Assembly (NCBI GenBank): GCA_965657135.1
Contig: CBFHNF010000018.1
Span: 1-47,527 of the forward strand
Length of the DNA stretch: 47,527 bases
From: HIMB11 sp965657135
Lineage (GTDB): Bacteria > Pseudomonadota > Alphaproteobacteria > Rhodobacterales > Rhodobacteraceae
Direction: 5' to 3'
Shown: positions 24,806 through 33,956 of the stretch, one piece after another
How the letters are laid out: the number at the start of each line of letters is the position of its first letter
Numbering within the stretch: the stretch's first letter is position 1
Program-made: the position numbers and the translations under genes
Notes under the pieces: model-generated
Seen by the model: the letters and a program-made list of their open reading frames with translations, nothing else
Databases searched by the model: none
What the model was told of the DNA's origin: nothing

Positions 24806-25578
24806 GATGTAAAAAATACCTCAGTCAGGATGTAGTTAGCCGCCAGTATCAGAACACTTGCCCCTACTACCGCTGATTTTGTGGCCTGTCCTACGCCCTG
24901 AGCACCTCGGCCTGAATGCATGCCATGATAACATCCCATCAATGCGACGATAAAGCCAAAGACCGCGCCTTTCACCATGCCAGAAATCACATCACCGACT
25001 TCAAGGAAGTCGACGGTGTTTTTCAAGTATGCGGCGGAGTTGAAATCCAATCGATTCACACCCACCAGATACCCACCAAAAATTCCGATGGCATCCCCAA
25101 CCGCGACCAAGATGGGCAGTGATAAGGTGGCGGCCAATACGCGCGGCAATGTGAGGTATTTCATTGGGTCAGTTGAAAGGGTCACCAATGCATCAATTTG
25201 TTCTGTGACCTTCATTGTCCCAATCTCTGCCGCGATTGAACTGGCGACACGTGCAGCCACCATCAAGCCCCCCAGAACTGGGCCCAATTCACGCACCATG
25301 CCAATGGCGACAATGCTGGGCACAACCGCCTCGGCGCTAAATCGGGCGCCGCCTGCATAAATCTGCAAGGCAAGTGCGCCACCGGTGAAAAAGGCGGTTA
25401 ACCCGACCACTGGCAGCGAAAGCCATCCGATTTGAACCAAGGCATGAAAAAATTCACGTGGGTAAAACGGAGGTAGCACGAGATGTTTAACCGTTTGTGC
25501 GGCGAATATCACGACGCGACCAATGCTGGCTAAAAGTGATAATACCGCTGATCCTAGTGCGGCAAGTGCACCTATCAT
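24802..25578 (-). CDS. mlaE: MlaE-type phospholipid ABC transporter permease
   Basis: 258 aa integral membrane protein of the MlaE/Ttg2B permease family. Typical features are the amphipathic N-terminus, FFTGGALALQ, REL(G)PVLGGLMVAARV and the EIGTMKVTEQIDALVTL motif that contacts the ATPase. It overlaps alr by 4 bases upstream and mlaF by 4 bases downstream. It is the membrane pore partner of MlaF. Confidence 0.95.
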   Translation of the reverse strand: MIGALAALGSAVLSLLASIGRVVIFAAQTVKHLVLPPFYPREFFHALVQIGWLSLPVVGLTAFFTGGALALQIYAGGARFSAEAVVPSIVAIGMVRELGPVLGGLMVAARVASSIAAEIGTMKVTEQIDALVTLSTDPMKYLTLPRVLAATLSLPILVAVGDAIGIFGGYLVGVNRLDFNSAAYLKNTVDFLEVGDVISGMVKGAVFGFIVALMGCYHGMHSGRGAQGVGQATKSAVVGASVLILAANYILTEVFFTS

Positions 25579-26618
25579 CCCATATCCCCTACATATCTGC
25601 GCTGATAGCGCCCGCCAAGAGAGGTTAGAATTTCATACCCTATTGTTCCAGCGTTTTCTGCCAGATCGTCAATTGTTTGACGATCATTTAATAATTCAAG
25701 GCTTTCGATTGGCTTGGTTACAAGCGTCACATCAACGCCAATCAAATCCATTGAAATGCGCCCGACAATTGGACAGGGCACGTCACCTGCATAGAGCGCG
25801 GTTTTATGACCCATTGCACGAATAATCCCATCGGCATATCCTGCCGACACCGTTGCAATACGCCGTGGCGTCGGGGCGCGCCAAGTATTTGAATAGCCCA
25901 CCGTTTCGCCAACATCGACTTCGCGTATTTGGATGATTGGAATGTTTACTTTCGCAACAGTGCGTGCTTGTTCAAAGGGAAACCCACCATATATCCCCAC
26001 ACCCGGACGCGTCAGATCAAAGTGATATTCAGCCCCCAATAAGATACCACCTGTTGCAGAAAGCGAACGCGGAATATCTAAATCAGCAGTCATCTGATGA
26101 AAGGCAGCTAATTGATTTGTATTCATTTCGTGGCCAGGTTCATCTGCACAAGCCAAATGTGACATTACCAATTTAGGCTTTAGCGGTAGGGCAAGGTCGC
26201 GCACTGCCTGCCATTCAACAGGCTCCATTCCCAATCTATTCATTCCTGTATCCAGTTGAATTCCGAACGGGTGGGTGTGCAGTGTTTCAACATGACGTAT
26301 CAGTTGATCGACGGAGTTCAACAGAGGTGTAAGGCGATAATCTCGTATCAATTCCGTGTCGCCCTGCATGTGTCCACCAAAAACAAAAATGGTCGGGTTT
26401 GCACCCACTGATTTTCGAACGACAACGCCTTCTTCGGCGACCGCAACAAAGAATGTGTTTACGCCTTCTTTTAATAATGCCTTGGCAACGAACCCCGCGC
26501 CCAGGCCATAGGCGTTCGCTTTGACCACGGCACCAGTTTCGCCGCCCGACTTTTCGTTCAGGGCGCGCCAGTTGGCACGAATGGCGTCTAAATCAATACT
26601 TAGTGTCGCGGTACTCAT
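25575..26618 (-). CDS. alr: alanine racemase
   Basis: 347 aa, PLP enzyme that makes D-alanine for peptidoglycan. The PLP lysine is Lys33 in AVVKANAYGLG and the second catalytic residue is the Tyr in VSAGYADG. The length is slightly short but within the family. It is the first gene of the long minus-strand run to SDR at 18385. The promoter should lie in the 95-base spacer shared with the divergent membrane-anchored protein; a TTGACC element is present there, but I could not pair it with a clear -10. Confidence 0.96.
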   Translation of the reverse strand: MSTATLSIDLDAIRANWRALNEKSGGETGAVVKANAYGLGAGFVAKALLKEGVNTFFVAVAEEGVVVRKSVGANPTIFVFGGHMQGDTELIRDYRLTPLLNSVDQLIRHVETLHTHPFGIQLDTGMNRLGMEPVEWQAVRDLALPLKPKLVMSHLACADEPGHEMNTNQLAAFHQMTADLDIPRSLSATGGILLGAEYHFDLTRPGVGIYGGFPFEQARTVAKVNIPIIQIREVDVGETVGYSNTWRAPTPRRIATVSAGYADGIIRAMGHKTALYAGDVPCPIVGRISMDLIGVDVTLVTKPIESLELLNDRQTIDDLAENAGTIGYEILTSLGGRYQRRYVGDMG

Positions 26619-26713
26619 ACCTTCGTTTTGACAGTCTTGTGACGTAGGTCAAGCGGATTCTCGGTTGCAATCGTATACAAATCGCGATGATATTGTGGGG
26701 TAAGGATGCAAAA

Positions 26714-27343
26714 ATGATATTTGATAAATTTACCTTATCGCTGATTACGGCGATTTTGGGATTTGGGATTTGGAACATTCAGCGGTTCATAGAAGACCGA
26801 AGAAATGCGCATGCCAAAGTTCTGAAACAGGATAATTTGGTGCGTGCGATTTATGCAGAAATTGATTTTAACACCACGGATATGGAAATTTTCCTAACCA
26901 AAAGTCCATCACTGCCCGTACTGCGCAAGGCAATGAGTGAACGCGAAGATTTGATTCCGCACATAACGGATGCACGACATACATGGTTTTACAGTTGGCG
27001 CATTTCGGAAATGCATGTGATATCAGATGATTTGATGTCACAGATCGTTCAGTTTTATGGACTGCTGGAAAAAATCAAGATGCAGGTAGAAGGATTAAAC
27101 GCCCAAAGCTATAGCACGCTGAGTGCATCTGGCCGCTTCAAGGTTGTTGTTCTCATTCGCAACACGGCAGAAGAGGCATGGCTATGTGGCAAGGATTTGT
27201 TGCGGGGATTGGAACACGCCTATCACGACCTTGGCCTTGCTAGATATCAACGTCCAGAATTGGTCGATATGACTACGCTGCGCGAACGAATGGTGGCGTT
27301 GGAAACACGCATAGAGACGGCAAAAACCGTGTCGATTAGATGA
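26714..27343 (+). CDS. membrane-anchored protein of unknown function
   Basis: 209 aa from ATG 26714. I prefer this start because TAAGGAT lies upstream at good spacing; ATG 26687 would add 9 residues. The N-terminus has one hydrophobic helix (about 6-24), then a long, mostly helical, charged cytoplasmic part (RFIEDRRNAHAKVLKQD onward). No conserved motif was recognised. It is monocistronic, divergent from alr, and faces the GNAT gene across 110 bases that contain a weak TGGCAGT/ACTGCCA inverted repeat (27386-27411) without a T-run. Confidence 0.65.
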   Translation: MIFDKFTLSLITAILGFGIWNIQRFIEDRRNAHAKVLKQDNLVRAIYAEIDFNTTDMEIFLTKSPSLPVLRKAMSEREDLIPHITDARHTWFYSWRISEMHVISDDLMSQIVQFYGLLEKIKMQVEGLNAQSYSTLSASGRFKVVVLIRNTAEEAWLCGKDLLRGLEHAYHDLGLARYQRPELVDMTTLRERMVALETRIETAKTVSIR

Positions 27344-27453
27344 TTATTGGATCAGGGCCCAGCTTCATCAAATTCCTCCTCTTTGTGGCAGTATCCTAAA
27401 ATTAACTGCCAAATGCAATCATAGGTTGTATATGTGCAGTAAAGTGCGCATTT

Positions 27454-27918
27454 TCAAGCGTCCTGTGTTGGATGATATTCGAAAAACGCACCACCCAATG
27501 CTACACGTTTAAATCCCATGGATAGATATACCTGATGTGCCGGTTCGTTTTGTAAATCGGCTGATACGGAAATGTAACTTGCGCCACACTCTGCAGCGGC
27601 ATGAATTAAATAATCCATAAACTGACGCGCGCAGCCCTGTCCGCGATGCGTGTGATCGATAAAGAGTTGGTGCAAATGCAGACCACTTGAGGCGCTATGT
27701 AGGCGGAACATCGGGTAATATGCCATTAGTCCAATGACCTGTCCTTGATCTTGGGCTAGAATAACACGCAGTTGTGTTTTGGGATCACTTAGCACTTTGT
27801 GAAAAAACGCAGGATCTAAGCTGGCGTCATCATCATGAAAGGCACACAGTGCCTCTATTTTTGCGCGAACAATTTCGGTGTCCTGCACATTGGCGATCCG
27901 TAAATGAAATTTTGACAT
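27454..27918 (-). CDS. GNAT family N-acetyltransferase
   Basis: 154 aa, one GNAT domain. The acetyl-CoA pyrophosphate loop is HRGQGCARQFMDYL (an R/Q-x-x-G-x-G/A pattern) and the final strand region is HQVYLSMGFKRV. It would transfer an acetyl group to an unknown amine substrate. It is convergent with the membrane-anchored protein and lies downstream of dnaB by 83 bases, so it may be expressed from its own promoter. Confidence 0.88.
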   Translation of the reverse strand: MSKFHLRIANVQDTEIVRAKIEALCAFHDDDASLDPAFFHKVLSDPKTQLRVILAQDQGQVIGLMAYYPMFRLHSASSGLHLHQLFIDHTHRGQGCARQFMDYLIHAAAECGASYISVSADLQNEPAHQVYLSMGFKRVALGGAFFEYHPTQDA

Positions 27919-28001
27919 AAAAATACCCTACACTGAATGCATGTAAGATGATCACAAGTGCACATAACTTCCTAGTGAAAAGGGAACGGGTCGCGCAGGA
28001 A

Positions 28002-29489
28002 TTAGTATTCGTTGTCTTGTTGCCAGGGTTTGGCTAGGTTGCCGAATTTTGTAAAGCGGCCTTCAAACGACAAATCAACTGTTCCAATCGGGCCGTGACG
28101 TTGTTTACCAATGATCACTTCGGCGCGACCATGCAAACGCTCCATTTCTTGTTGCCATTGCGCCATTTTTTCCAGATCGTGATCACCTGGTTTTTCACGC
28201 TCTTTATAATACTCTTCGCGGAACACAAACATGACCACATCCGCGTCCTGTTCAATCGAACCCGATTCACGCAAGTCAGACAGCTGTGGGCGCTTATCAT
28301 CGCGGTTTTCCACCTGACGGGATAACTGGGATAGGGCGATAACGGGGATGTTTAATTCTTTGGCAATCGCCTTCATACCTTGGGTGATTTCTGAAACTTC
28401 GTTCACGCGGCTATCTTTGGCAGTGGCAGGGCGCACCAATTGCAAATAGTCGATGATCAAAACATCCAAACCATGTGTCCGTTTTAAACGACGGGCGCGT
28501 GCAGCAAGTTGTGATATTGGCAATGCAGGGGTATCATCAATATATAGTGGACAACTCTCGAGCGACTTTGCCGCATCAACGAATTGGCGGAATTCGCCCT
28601 CGGTCATATCGCCTTTGCGGATTTGCTCGGATGGAATTTCTGCGGCCTCTGATAAAATACGCGCGGCAAGTTGCTCTGCGCTCATCTCAAGGGAATAGAA
28701 CCCAACAACGCCACCATCGACCGTTCCGTCTTCTCCATTGGGCTTCAAACCACGCCGATAGGATTTCGCGATATTAAACGCAACATTGGTTGCAAGTGAT
28801 GTTTTACCCATCGATGGACGGCCTGCCAAAATGATGAGGTCAGAGGGGTGCAGCCCCCCCATTTTTTTGTCCAAATCAATAAGCCCAGTGGAAATGCCGG
28901 CCAGTCCATCTTCGCGTTGATAGGCAAGGTTTGCCATATTCACCGCACCAGTAACTGCCGACAAGAAAGATTTGAAACCGCTATCTGATTGGCCTTCTTC
29001 TGCCAAGGCATACAGTGATTGTTCCGCCTCAACAATCTGGGTTTTTGGATCAAGATCAACATCCGCTCGACGCGCGCGCGCTGAAATATCGTCTCCGACA
29101 CGGATCAATTCGCGCCGCATTGCTAAATCATAAATCAACTGCGCGTAATCGCGAACCGCAAATCCAGCAATTGCTGCCCCAGCCAACCGCGCAAGATAGG
29201 CGGACCCACCCAATTCGCGCAGGCCAACATCATCCGACAAAAATGCATCCAGCGTCACCGGCGATGCCAAATTGTTCTTCGTAATACGTGCGGCCGCGAC
29301 TTCAAAAATGCGAGCATGCACGGGTTCGTAGAAATGTTGCGATTTGATGATGGATGCTACGCGATCATAAATTTCGTTATTCGTCAGGATCGCCCCGAGC
29401 AGCTGCTGCTCTGCCTCGATTGAATGAGGCATAGTTTCGGGCAGCTGAATTTCTGCACCTGTTGGATTGATCTCAGTTACTTTATTCAT
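28002..29489 (-). CDS. dnaB: replicative DNA helicase
   Basis: 495 aa, standard chromosomal DnaB with N-terminal DnaG-interaction domain (about 15-120) and C-terminal RecA-like motor. Walker A is AGRPSMGKTSLA, Walker B LIIDYLQLV, and the hexamer motif SQLSRQVENRDDKRP is intact. DnaB unwinds DNA at the replication fork. No intein is present. Its leader contains two DnaA-box-like sites (29555-29574) and a GC hairpin, suggesting control linked to replication. Confidence 0.97.
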   Translation of the reverse strand: MNKVTEINPTGAEIQLPETMPHSIEAEQQLLGAILTNNEIYDRVASIIKSQHFYEPVHARIFEVAAARITKNNLASPVTLDAFLSDDVGLRELGGSAYLARLAGAAIAGFAVRDYAQLIYDLAMRRELIRVGDDISARARRADVDLDPKTQIVEAEQSLYALAEEGQSDSGFKSFLSAVTGAVNMANLAYQREDGLAGISTGLIDLDKKMGGLHPSDLIILAGRPSMGKTSLATNVAFNIAKSYRRGLKPNGEDGTVDGGVVGFYSLEMSAEQLAARILSEAAEIPSEQIRKGDMTEGEFRQFVDAAKSLESCPLYIDDTPALPISQLAARARRLKRTHGLDVLIIDYLQLVRPATAKDSRVNEVSEITQGMKAIAKELNIPVIALSQLSRQVENRDDKRPQLSDLRESGSIEQDADVVMFVFREEYYKEREKPGDHDLEKMAQWQQEMERLHGRAEVIIGKQRHGPIGTVDLSFEGRFTKFGNLAKPWQQDNEY

Positions 29490-29522
29490 CTCTTCCCTCG
29501 CGTCGTGAAGAGCGTTGTAATC

Positions 29523-29541
29523 TGCCCCGAGACGCGGGGCA
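29523..29541. repeat. GC-rich hairpin in the dnaB leader
   Basis: TGCCCCG-AGACG-CGGGGCA, perfect 7-base stem with a 5-base loop, between the DnaA-like sites and the dnaB start. No T-run follows on the minus strand. It could be a pause or attenuation hairpin, or a weak end signal for pyrE. Confidence 0.35.
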
Positions 29542-29554
29542 AATTGTATATTCC

Positions 29555-29574
29555 TGTGGATAACCTGTGGATTA
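29555..29574 (-). promoter_or_regulatory. two tandem DnaA-box-like sites upstream of dnaB
   Basis: TGTGGATAA at 29555-29563 is the exact complement of the consensus DnaA box TTATCCACA. TGTGGATTA at 29566-29574 (TAATCCACA) differs by one base. They are 11 bases apart, one helical turn, in the pyrE-dnaB spacer 66-85 bases upstream of the dnaB ATG. DnaA regulation of dnaB is inference. Confidence 0.6.
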
Positions 29575-29642
29575 GCACATCTTGTGGCGAAATGCTAGCA
29601 TCCTGCAACATCTGGGGATGTGGCCGCCAAAATATACGCAAG

Positions 29643-30329
29643 CTATCCGTTTTTGCCCATTCGCGCGTCTTGCCATTCACGCGGGTTATTTAGGAATTTC
29701 TCAACCTCGGCTAAAGTGCCCGTATCATAGGCATTTTGGGCTTTTGCCTCGGCCAACACGTCCCACCATGTGCACAAATAATGCAAGCTAACACCGTGAT
29801 CTGACAATGTTTTGATCGTCTCTGGAAAGATATCATAATAAAAAATTACGGCTGTATGCGCACAGGTTGCACCTGTTTCACGAATGGCATCCACAAAGGA
29901 AAGTTTTGACCCACCGTCGGTTGTGAGATCTTCGACCAGCAAAACGCGTTGACCTTCGCTCATCGCGCCTTCGATTCGGGCGTTGCGTCCATATCCCTTT
30001 GGTTTTTTGCGAACGTATGTCATTGGCAGAGCCATACGTTCGGCAACCAGTGCAGAAAATGGAATCCCCGCCGTCTCCCCACCTGCAATGTTGTCAAAGG
30101 CCTCAAGCCCTACATTGCGCATAACTGTCACTGTCATGAAATCCATCAAGGTCGATCGGATCCGTGGATAGCTGATCAATTTGCGGCAGTCCACATATGT
30201 GGGGCTGGGTAGACCAGAGGCCAGTGTGAACGGATCCTCGGCATTAAAGTGAACGGCTTTGATTTCAAGCAACATGCGCGCAGACAGGCGTGAGATTTCA
30301 GATGTGTCGGGATAGGAACTTGGGATCAT
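29643..30329 (-). CDS. pyrE: orotate phosphoribosyltransferase
   Basis: 228 aa. It joins orotate to PRPP to form orotidine monophosphate in pyrimidine synthesis. The PRPP motif is VLLVEDLTTDGGS, and YVRKKPKGYGRN is the conserved flexible loop. The C-terminal 40 residues are longer than in E. coli but typical for Rhodobacterales. It begins 12 bases after pyrC; the two form an operon. Confidence 0.95.
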   Translation of the reverse strand: MIPSSYPDTSEISRLSARMLLEIKAVHFNAEDPFTLASGLPSPTYVDCRKLISYPRIRSTLMDFMTVTVMRNVGLEAFDNIAGGETAGIPFSALVAERMALPMTYVRKKPKGYGRNARIEGAMSEGQRVLLVEDLTTDGGSKLSFVDAIRETGATCAHTAVIFYYDIFPETIKTLSDHGVSLHYLCTWWDVLAEAKAQNAYDTGTLAEVEKFLNNPREWQDARMGKNG

Positions 30330-30341
30330 GGGAATTTCCTT

Positions 30342-31382
30342 TTATTCAGCAGACCAATAAACATCAAAGCCGGGGTCAAAAACGGTTAATTGACCCTTTT
30401 GCGTGTCGATTTTGGTTGGATATTGAACGGGTGCATCATGCTTTGTAAGAGTGAGCGTGCCTTTGTTGATCGGCAGGCCATAAAACGCAGGACCGTTTTC
30501 GCAGGCAAAGGCTTGCAATTTATCTAATGCTTGGTTTTCGTCAAAAACATGCGCGAGAAGTGACATGGTATTAGGCGCAGTGAAACATCCTGCACATCCG
30601 CACGCGCTCTCTTTGTCATGATCTAAATGCGGCGCGCTGTCTGTCCCAAGGAAAAAGCCTGCATCACCGCTGGTCGCAGCCTCGACTAACGCTTGGCGGT
30701 GTTCTTCACGTTTTGCGACAGGCAGGCAGTAATAATGCGGTTTGATGCCACCAACTAAAATGTGATTACGATTGATAATCAGGTGATGGGTTGTGATCGT
30801 TGCGGCCAAATTATCGCCACCTGAACGGGCATAATCGACACCGTTTTTGGTTGTGATATGTTCCATGATCACACGCAAGTCTGGGATAGAGGTGCGCAAG
30901 GGATCCAGTACGGTGTCTATAAACGCGGCTTCGCGATCGAAAATGTCGACACTGTCATGCGTTACTTCACCATGCACGCATAGGGGGCATCCAATCTCGG
31001 CCATTTTGTCCAAAACGCGACGGACTTTTTCGAAATTGCGCACACCTGAGGCCGAATTCGTCGTCGCTCCCGCGGGGTATAGTTTTACGGCAGTGATCAG
31101 TCCTGATGAATAGGCGGACGCTAAATCGTCTGGATCTGTATCTTCGGTCAGATACAGCGTCATGAGGGGCGTGAATGTCGCATCCGCCGGCATGGCGGCC
31201 AAAATTCTATCCCGATATGCACGAGCATCATCCGAGCGCACAACCGGTGGCACCAAATTTGGCATAATGATCGCTCGATCAAAATGGCGAGTTGTATGGG
31301 GTAGGACAGCGGTTAGCATTTCACCATCGCGTAGGTGCAAATGCCAATCATCAGGGCGGGGAAGGGTGATTGTTGTGCTCAT
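30342..31382 (-). CDS. pyrC: dihydroorotase
   Basis: 346 aa, class II (E. coli-type) dihydroorotase. It cyclises carbamoyl-aspartate to dihydroorotate. Metal ligands include His14 and His16 in DDWHLHLRDG, and the carboxylated Lys100 in VKLYPAGATTNS. ATG 31382 matches the family start; the reading from 31400 adds 6 residues. It is followed by pyrE and preceded, 52 bases upstream, by a small unknown gene on the same strand. Confidence 0.96.
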   Translation of the reverse strand: MSTTITLPRPDDWHLHLRDGEMLTAVLPHTTRHFDRAIIMPNLVPPVVRSDDARAYRDRILAAMPADATFTPLMTLYLTEDTDPDDLASAYSSGLITAVKLYPAGATTNSASGVRNFEKVRRVLDKMAEIGCPLCVHGEVTHDSVDIFDREAAFIDTVLDPLRTSIPDLRVIMEHITTKNGVDYARSGGDNLAATITTHHLIINRNHILVGGIKPHYYCLPVAKREEHRQALVEAATSGDAGFFLGTDSAPHLDHDKESACGCAGCFTAPNTMSLLAHVFDENQALDKLQAFACENGPAFYGLPINKGTLTLTKHDAPVQYPTKIDTQKGQLTVFDPGFDVYWSAE

Positions 31383-31434
31383 GCATCTGCGGTTACACAA
31401 AATAGCCGCTAGTTTCTAGTCCAGATTGACGAAA

Positions 31435-31650
31435 TTATTCCGCTGCGGCCTGTTCTATTTGGTTTAACGCTGCAATGAATTTCGGTGCTGTTGGATGCAA
31501 ACGCAGGGTATGATGACAGACAAATTTGGTTAGCAACGGGCCTGGCCGCGCCTGCGCTTCGCCAAGAAGGAAACGTAAATGACGCAGAGCTTCACGCCGT
31601 GAACGCTGCAGTTTATAAAATTCCAATGTTGGATGGTCAGACAATTTCAT
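31435..31650 (-). CDS. small conserved-type hypothetical protein
   Basis: 71 aa, basic, no membrane segment or Cys pair. The sequence (KLSDHPTLEFYKLQRSRREA near the start) does not match a family I know. Support is its intact frame, its length in a compact operon context and its position upstream of pyrC. It faces MoxR divergently over a 122-base spacer. Confidence 0.5.
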   Translation of the reverse strand: MKLSDHPTLEFYKLQRSRREALRHLRFLLGEAQARPGPLLTKFVCHHTLRLHPTAPKFIAALNQIEQAAAE

Positions 31651-31772
31651 TGCTGTGTTTGATCAAAGTTCAATCTATATTGTGACACCTATACGACTAT
31701 TTTACGAACCCTCTTTGCTTGACCTCAAGACAACAAAATGCAGCATGGGTCCAGCAGGAGCGAGGAGAAGAG

Positions 31773-32687
31773 ATGAGCGATTTTAATTCGATCGATGATG
31801 TTCAGGTGAAATTATCAGAACAGGGATATGTCTGTTCACGCGCACTTGCCACAGTAGTATTCTTATCACTGAAACTGGGGCGCCCCCTTTTTTTAGAGGG
31901 GGAAGCCGGCGTTGGTAAGACTGAAATTGCCAAGGCGATGGCAGCAGTGTTGGGACGAAAGTTGATCAGATTACAATGTTATGAGGGACTAGATGCGTCC
32001 TCTGCGGTGTATGAATGGAATTTTGCCGCGCAAATGATTGCGATTAGAACAGCAGAGGCGGCTGGCGCATCCAACAAAGACGCGCTGCAAACCGAGTTAT
32101 TCAGCGATCAATATCTGATCAAGCGACCCTTACTTGAGGCGATGCAACCGGACGAAAACGGTGCCCCCATTTTACTGATTGATGAATTGGATCGTACGGA
32201 TGAACCGTTTGAAGCATTCCTGCTCGAAGCATTGTCGGATTTTCAGGTGACGATCCCAGAATTAGGAACGATTAAGGCCCCCGAACCCCCGATTGTTATT
32301 TTGACCTCGAACCGTACGCGTGAGGTGCATGATGCTCTTAAACGGCGGTGTCTATATCATTGGGTTGATTATCCGAACTTTGAACGCGAAGTCAGTATTT
32401 TGAACGCGCGCGCGCCTGAGGTGGCTAAAGCCCTAAGCGAAGAAGTCATAGCATTCGTACAAGCACTCAGAACAGAGGATTTGTTCAAAAAGCCTGGCGT
32501 TGCAGAAAGCATTGATTGGGCAAAATGTTTGTTGGCCTTAGACGTCGTTGCGCTTAGTCCAGAAGTCATTTCCGATACCTTGGGTGCGGTCCTAAAATAC
32601 CAAGATGACATTGCAAAAATCCAAGGATCAGAGGCCAAACGTATTCTGGACGAGGCCAAGGCAGGGTTAGCCGAGGCCACCGCATAA
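31773..32687 (+). CDS. MoxR family AAA+ ATPase (CoxD-like)
   Basis: 304 aa. Walker A is GEAGVGKT (residues 43-50), Walker B ILLIDELDR, and the arginine-finger region follows at SNRTREVHDALKRR. MoxR ATPases act as metal-cofactor insertion chaperones with VWA-domain partners; in the CO dehydrogenase system the homologue is CoxD, which helps activate the active site. AGGAG is 6-7 bases upstream of ATG 31773. The VWA protein starts at the next base after its stop. Confidence 0.9.
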   Translation: MSDFNSIDDVQVKLSEQGYVCSRALATVVFLSLKLGRPLFLEGEAGVGKTEIAKAMAAVLGRKLIRLQCYEGLDASSAVYEWNFAAQMIAIRTAEAAGASNKDALQTELFSDQYLIKRPLLEAMQPDENGAPILLIDELDRTDEPFEAFLLEALSDFQVTIPELGTIKAPEPPIVILTSNRTREVHDALKRRCLYHWVDYPNFEREVSILNARAPEVAKALSEEVIAFVQALRTEDLFKKPGVAESIDWAKCLLALDVVALSPEVISDTLGAVLKYQDDIAKIQGSEAKRILDEAKAGLAEATA

Positions 32688-33956
32688 ATGCCCGAATATG
32701 TCCCTCTGGAACTTCCTGAAAATCCAAAGCTTGCGCAAAACATTATCCATTTTGGGCGCGCTTTGCGACGTGCTGGTTTACCAATAGGCCCTGGCCGCGT
32801 TATCGACGCGATTGATGCAGTAAAGGCAGCTGGATTTACAAATCAACAGGATTTTTATTGGACGCTACACGCCTGTTTCGTGAATCGGCCAGAACATCGT
32901 GCCGTGTTTGCACAGATTTTCCGTCTGTATTGGCGCGACCCTCGGTATTTGGAACACATGATGTCAATGATGTTGCCCGCAGTCCGCGGCGTTCAAGAAG
33001 AACGTGGGGCGCAAGCTGCCGAAAAACGCGCGGCTGAAGCTCTGCTTGATGGATTGCAGCCTGATGTTCCAAAACCACAGGAAGATGAAGAAAACGATGA
33101 AACTATGGTCGAAGTCGATGCATCCTTTACTGCATCTACCAAAGAGCGATTGAAAACGCTTGATTTCGAACAGATGAGCACATCGGAAATTGCCGCGGCA
33201 AAGCGCATGCTGTCTCGATTAACGTTACCCGTGAAACCAATCGCATCACGGCGCACAAAGTCCAGCCATCTTATCGCACAGGTGGATCCCGCCCGAACCC
33301 TACGCGCCGCAATGCGGCAAGGGGGTGAATTTGGTGGTCTGCGTTTCAAAAAACAACGGATCAGATGGCCCAACTTGATCGTGCTGTGTGACATTTCCGG
33401 ATCGATGAGCCAATACAGTCGAATGGTGCTGCATTTTCTGCACGCGGTGGTTAATCAAAAAGGCGCGGGTTGGGCCAAGGTGCACGCTTTTACCTTTGGG
33501 ACGCGGCTGACCAATATTTCCAGGCATTTAAAAAACAAGGATGTTGATGCAGCATTAAGTGCTGCTGGAAGCGAGGCCCAAGATTGGGAAGGCGGCACGC
33601 GCATTGCCGCCTGCCTACATGATTTCAACCGTGATTGGTCACGCCGTGTTACGGGGCAGGGTGCGGTTGTTATGTTGATCACGGACGGTTTAGACCGCGA
33701 CGACGAATTTGATCTATCGCGCGAGATGCAACGATTACAGTTATCCGCAAAACGGTTGATTTGGCTAAACCCATTGCTGCGTTGGGATGGATTTGCACCG
33801 CGTGCAGGTGGAATTACCGCGATGCTTCCTTATGTTGATAGTTTCCGGGCGTCACATTCTGTTGCGTCACTAGAGGATTTGGCGCAAGTAATTTCGGCCC
33901 CAGATGATCGTGGCGAACTTGCCCGAATGTTGGCGGAAATGCGGGCTGCTGCATGA
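32688..33956 (+). CDS. VWA domain protein, CoxE-like
   Basis: 422 aa. The N-terminal half is helical and charged; a von Willebrand factor A domain begins near residue 225 with the MIDAS motif Asp235-I-S-G-Ser239 (LCDISGSMSQ). CoxE-like proteins pair with MoxR ATPases to mature molybdenum hydroxylases such as CO dehydrogenase. ATG follows the moxR stop without spacing and the gene overlaps xdhC by 4 bases, so these genes are translated together. Confidence 0.9.
   Translation: MPEYVPLELPENPKLAQNIIHFGRALRRAGLPIGPGRVIDAIDAVKAAGFTNQQDFYWTLHACFVNRPEHRAVFAQIFRLYWRDPRYLEHMMSMMLPAVRGVQEERGAQAAEKRAAEALLDGLQPDVPKPQEDEENDETMVEVDASFTASTKERLKTLDFEQMSTSEIAAAKRMLSRLTLPVKPIASRRTKSSHLIAQVDPARTLRAAMRQGGEFGGLRFKKQRIRWPNLIVLCDISGSMSQYSRMVLHFLHAVVNQKGAGWAKVHAFTFGTRLTNISRHLKNKDVDAALSAAGSEAQDWEGGTRIAACLHDFNRDWSRRVTGQGAVVMLITDGLDRDDEFDLSREMQRLQLSAKRLIWLNPLLRWDGFAPRAGGITAMLPYVDSFRASHSVASLEDLAQVISAPDDRGELARMLAEMRAAA

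Noticed and set aside
27386..27411. TGGCAGT/ACTGCCA inverted repeat between the membrane-anchored protein and GNAT as a terminator
   Set aside because: The 12-base loop and absence of a T-run on either strand make it a weak candidate only.
29490..29642. Replication origin at the DnaA boxes
   Set aside because: Only two boxes, no A/T-rich unwinding element or typical origin neighbours such as dnaA, dnaN or parAB; promoter control of dnaB explains them better.
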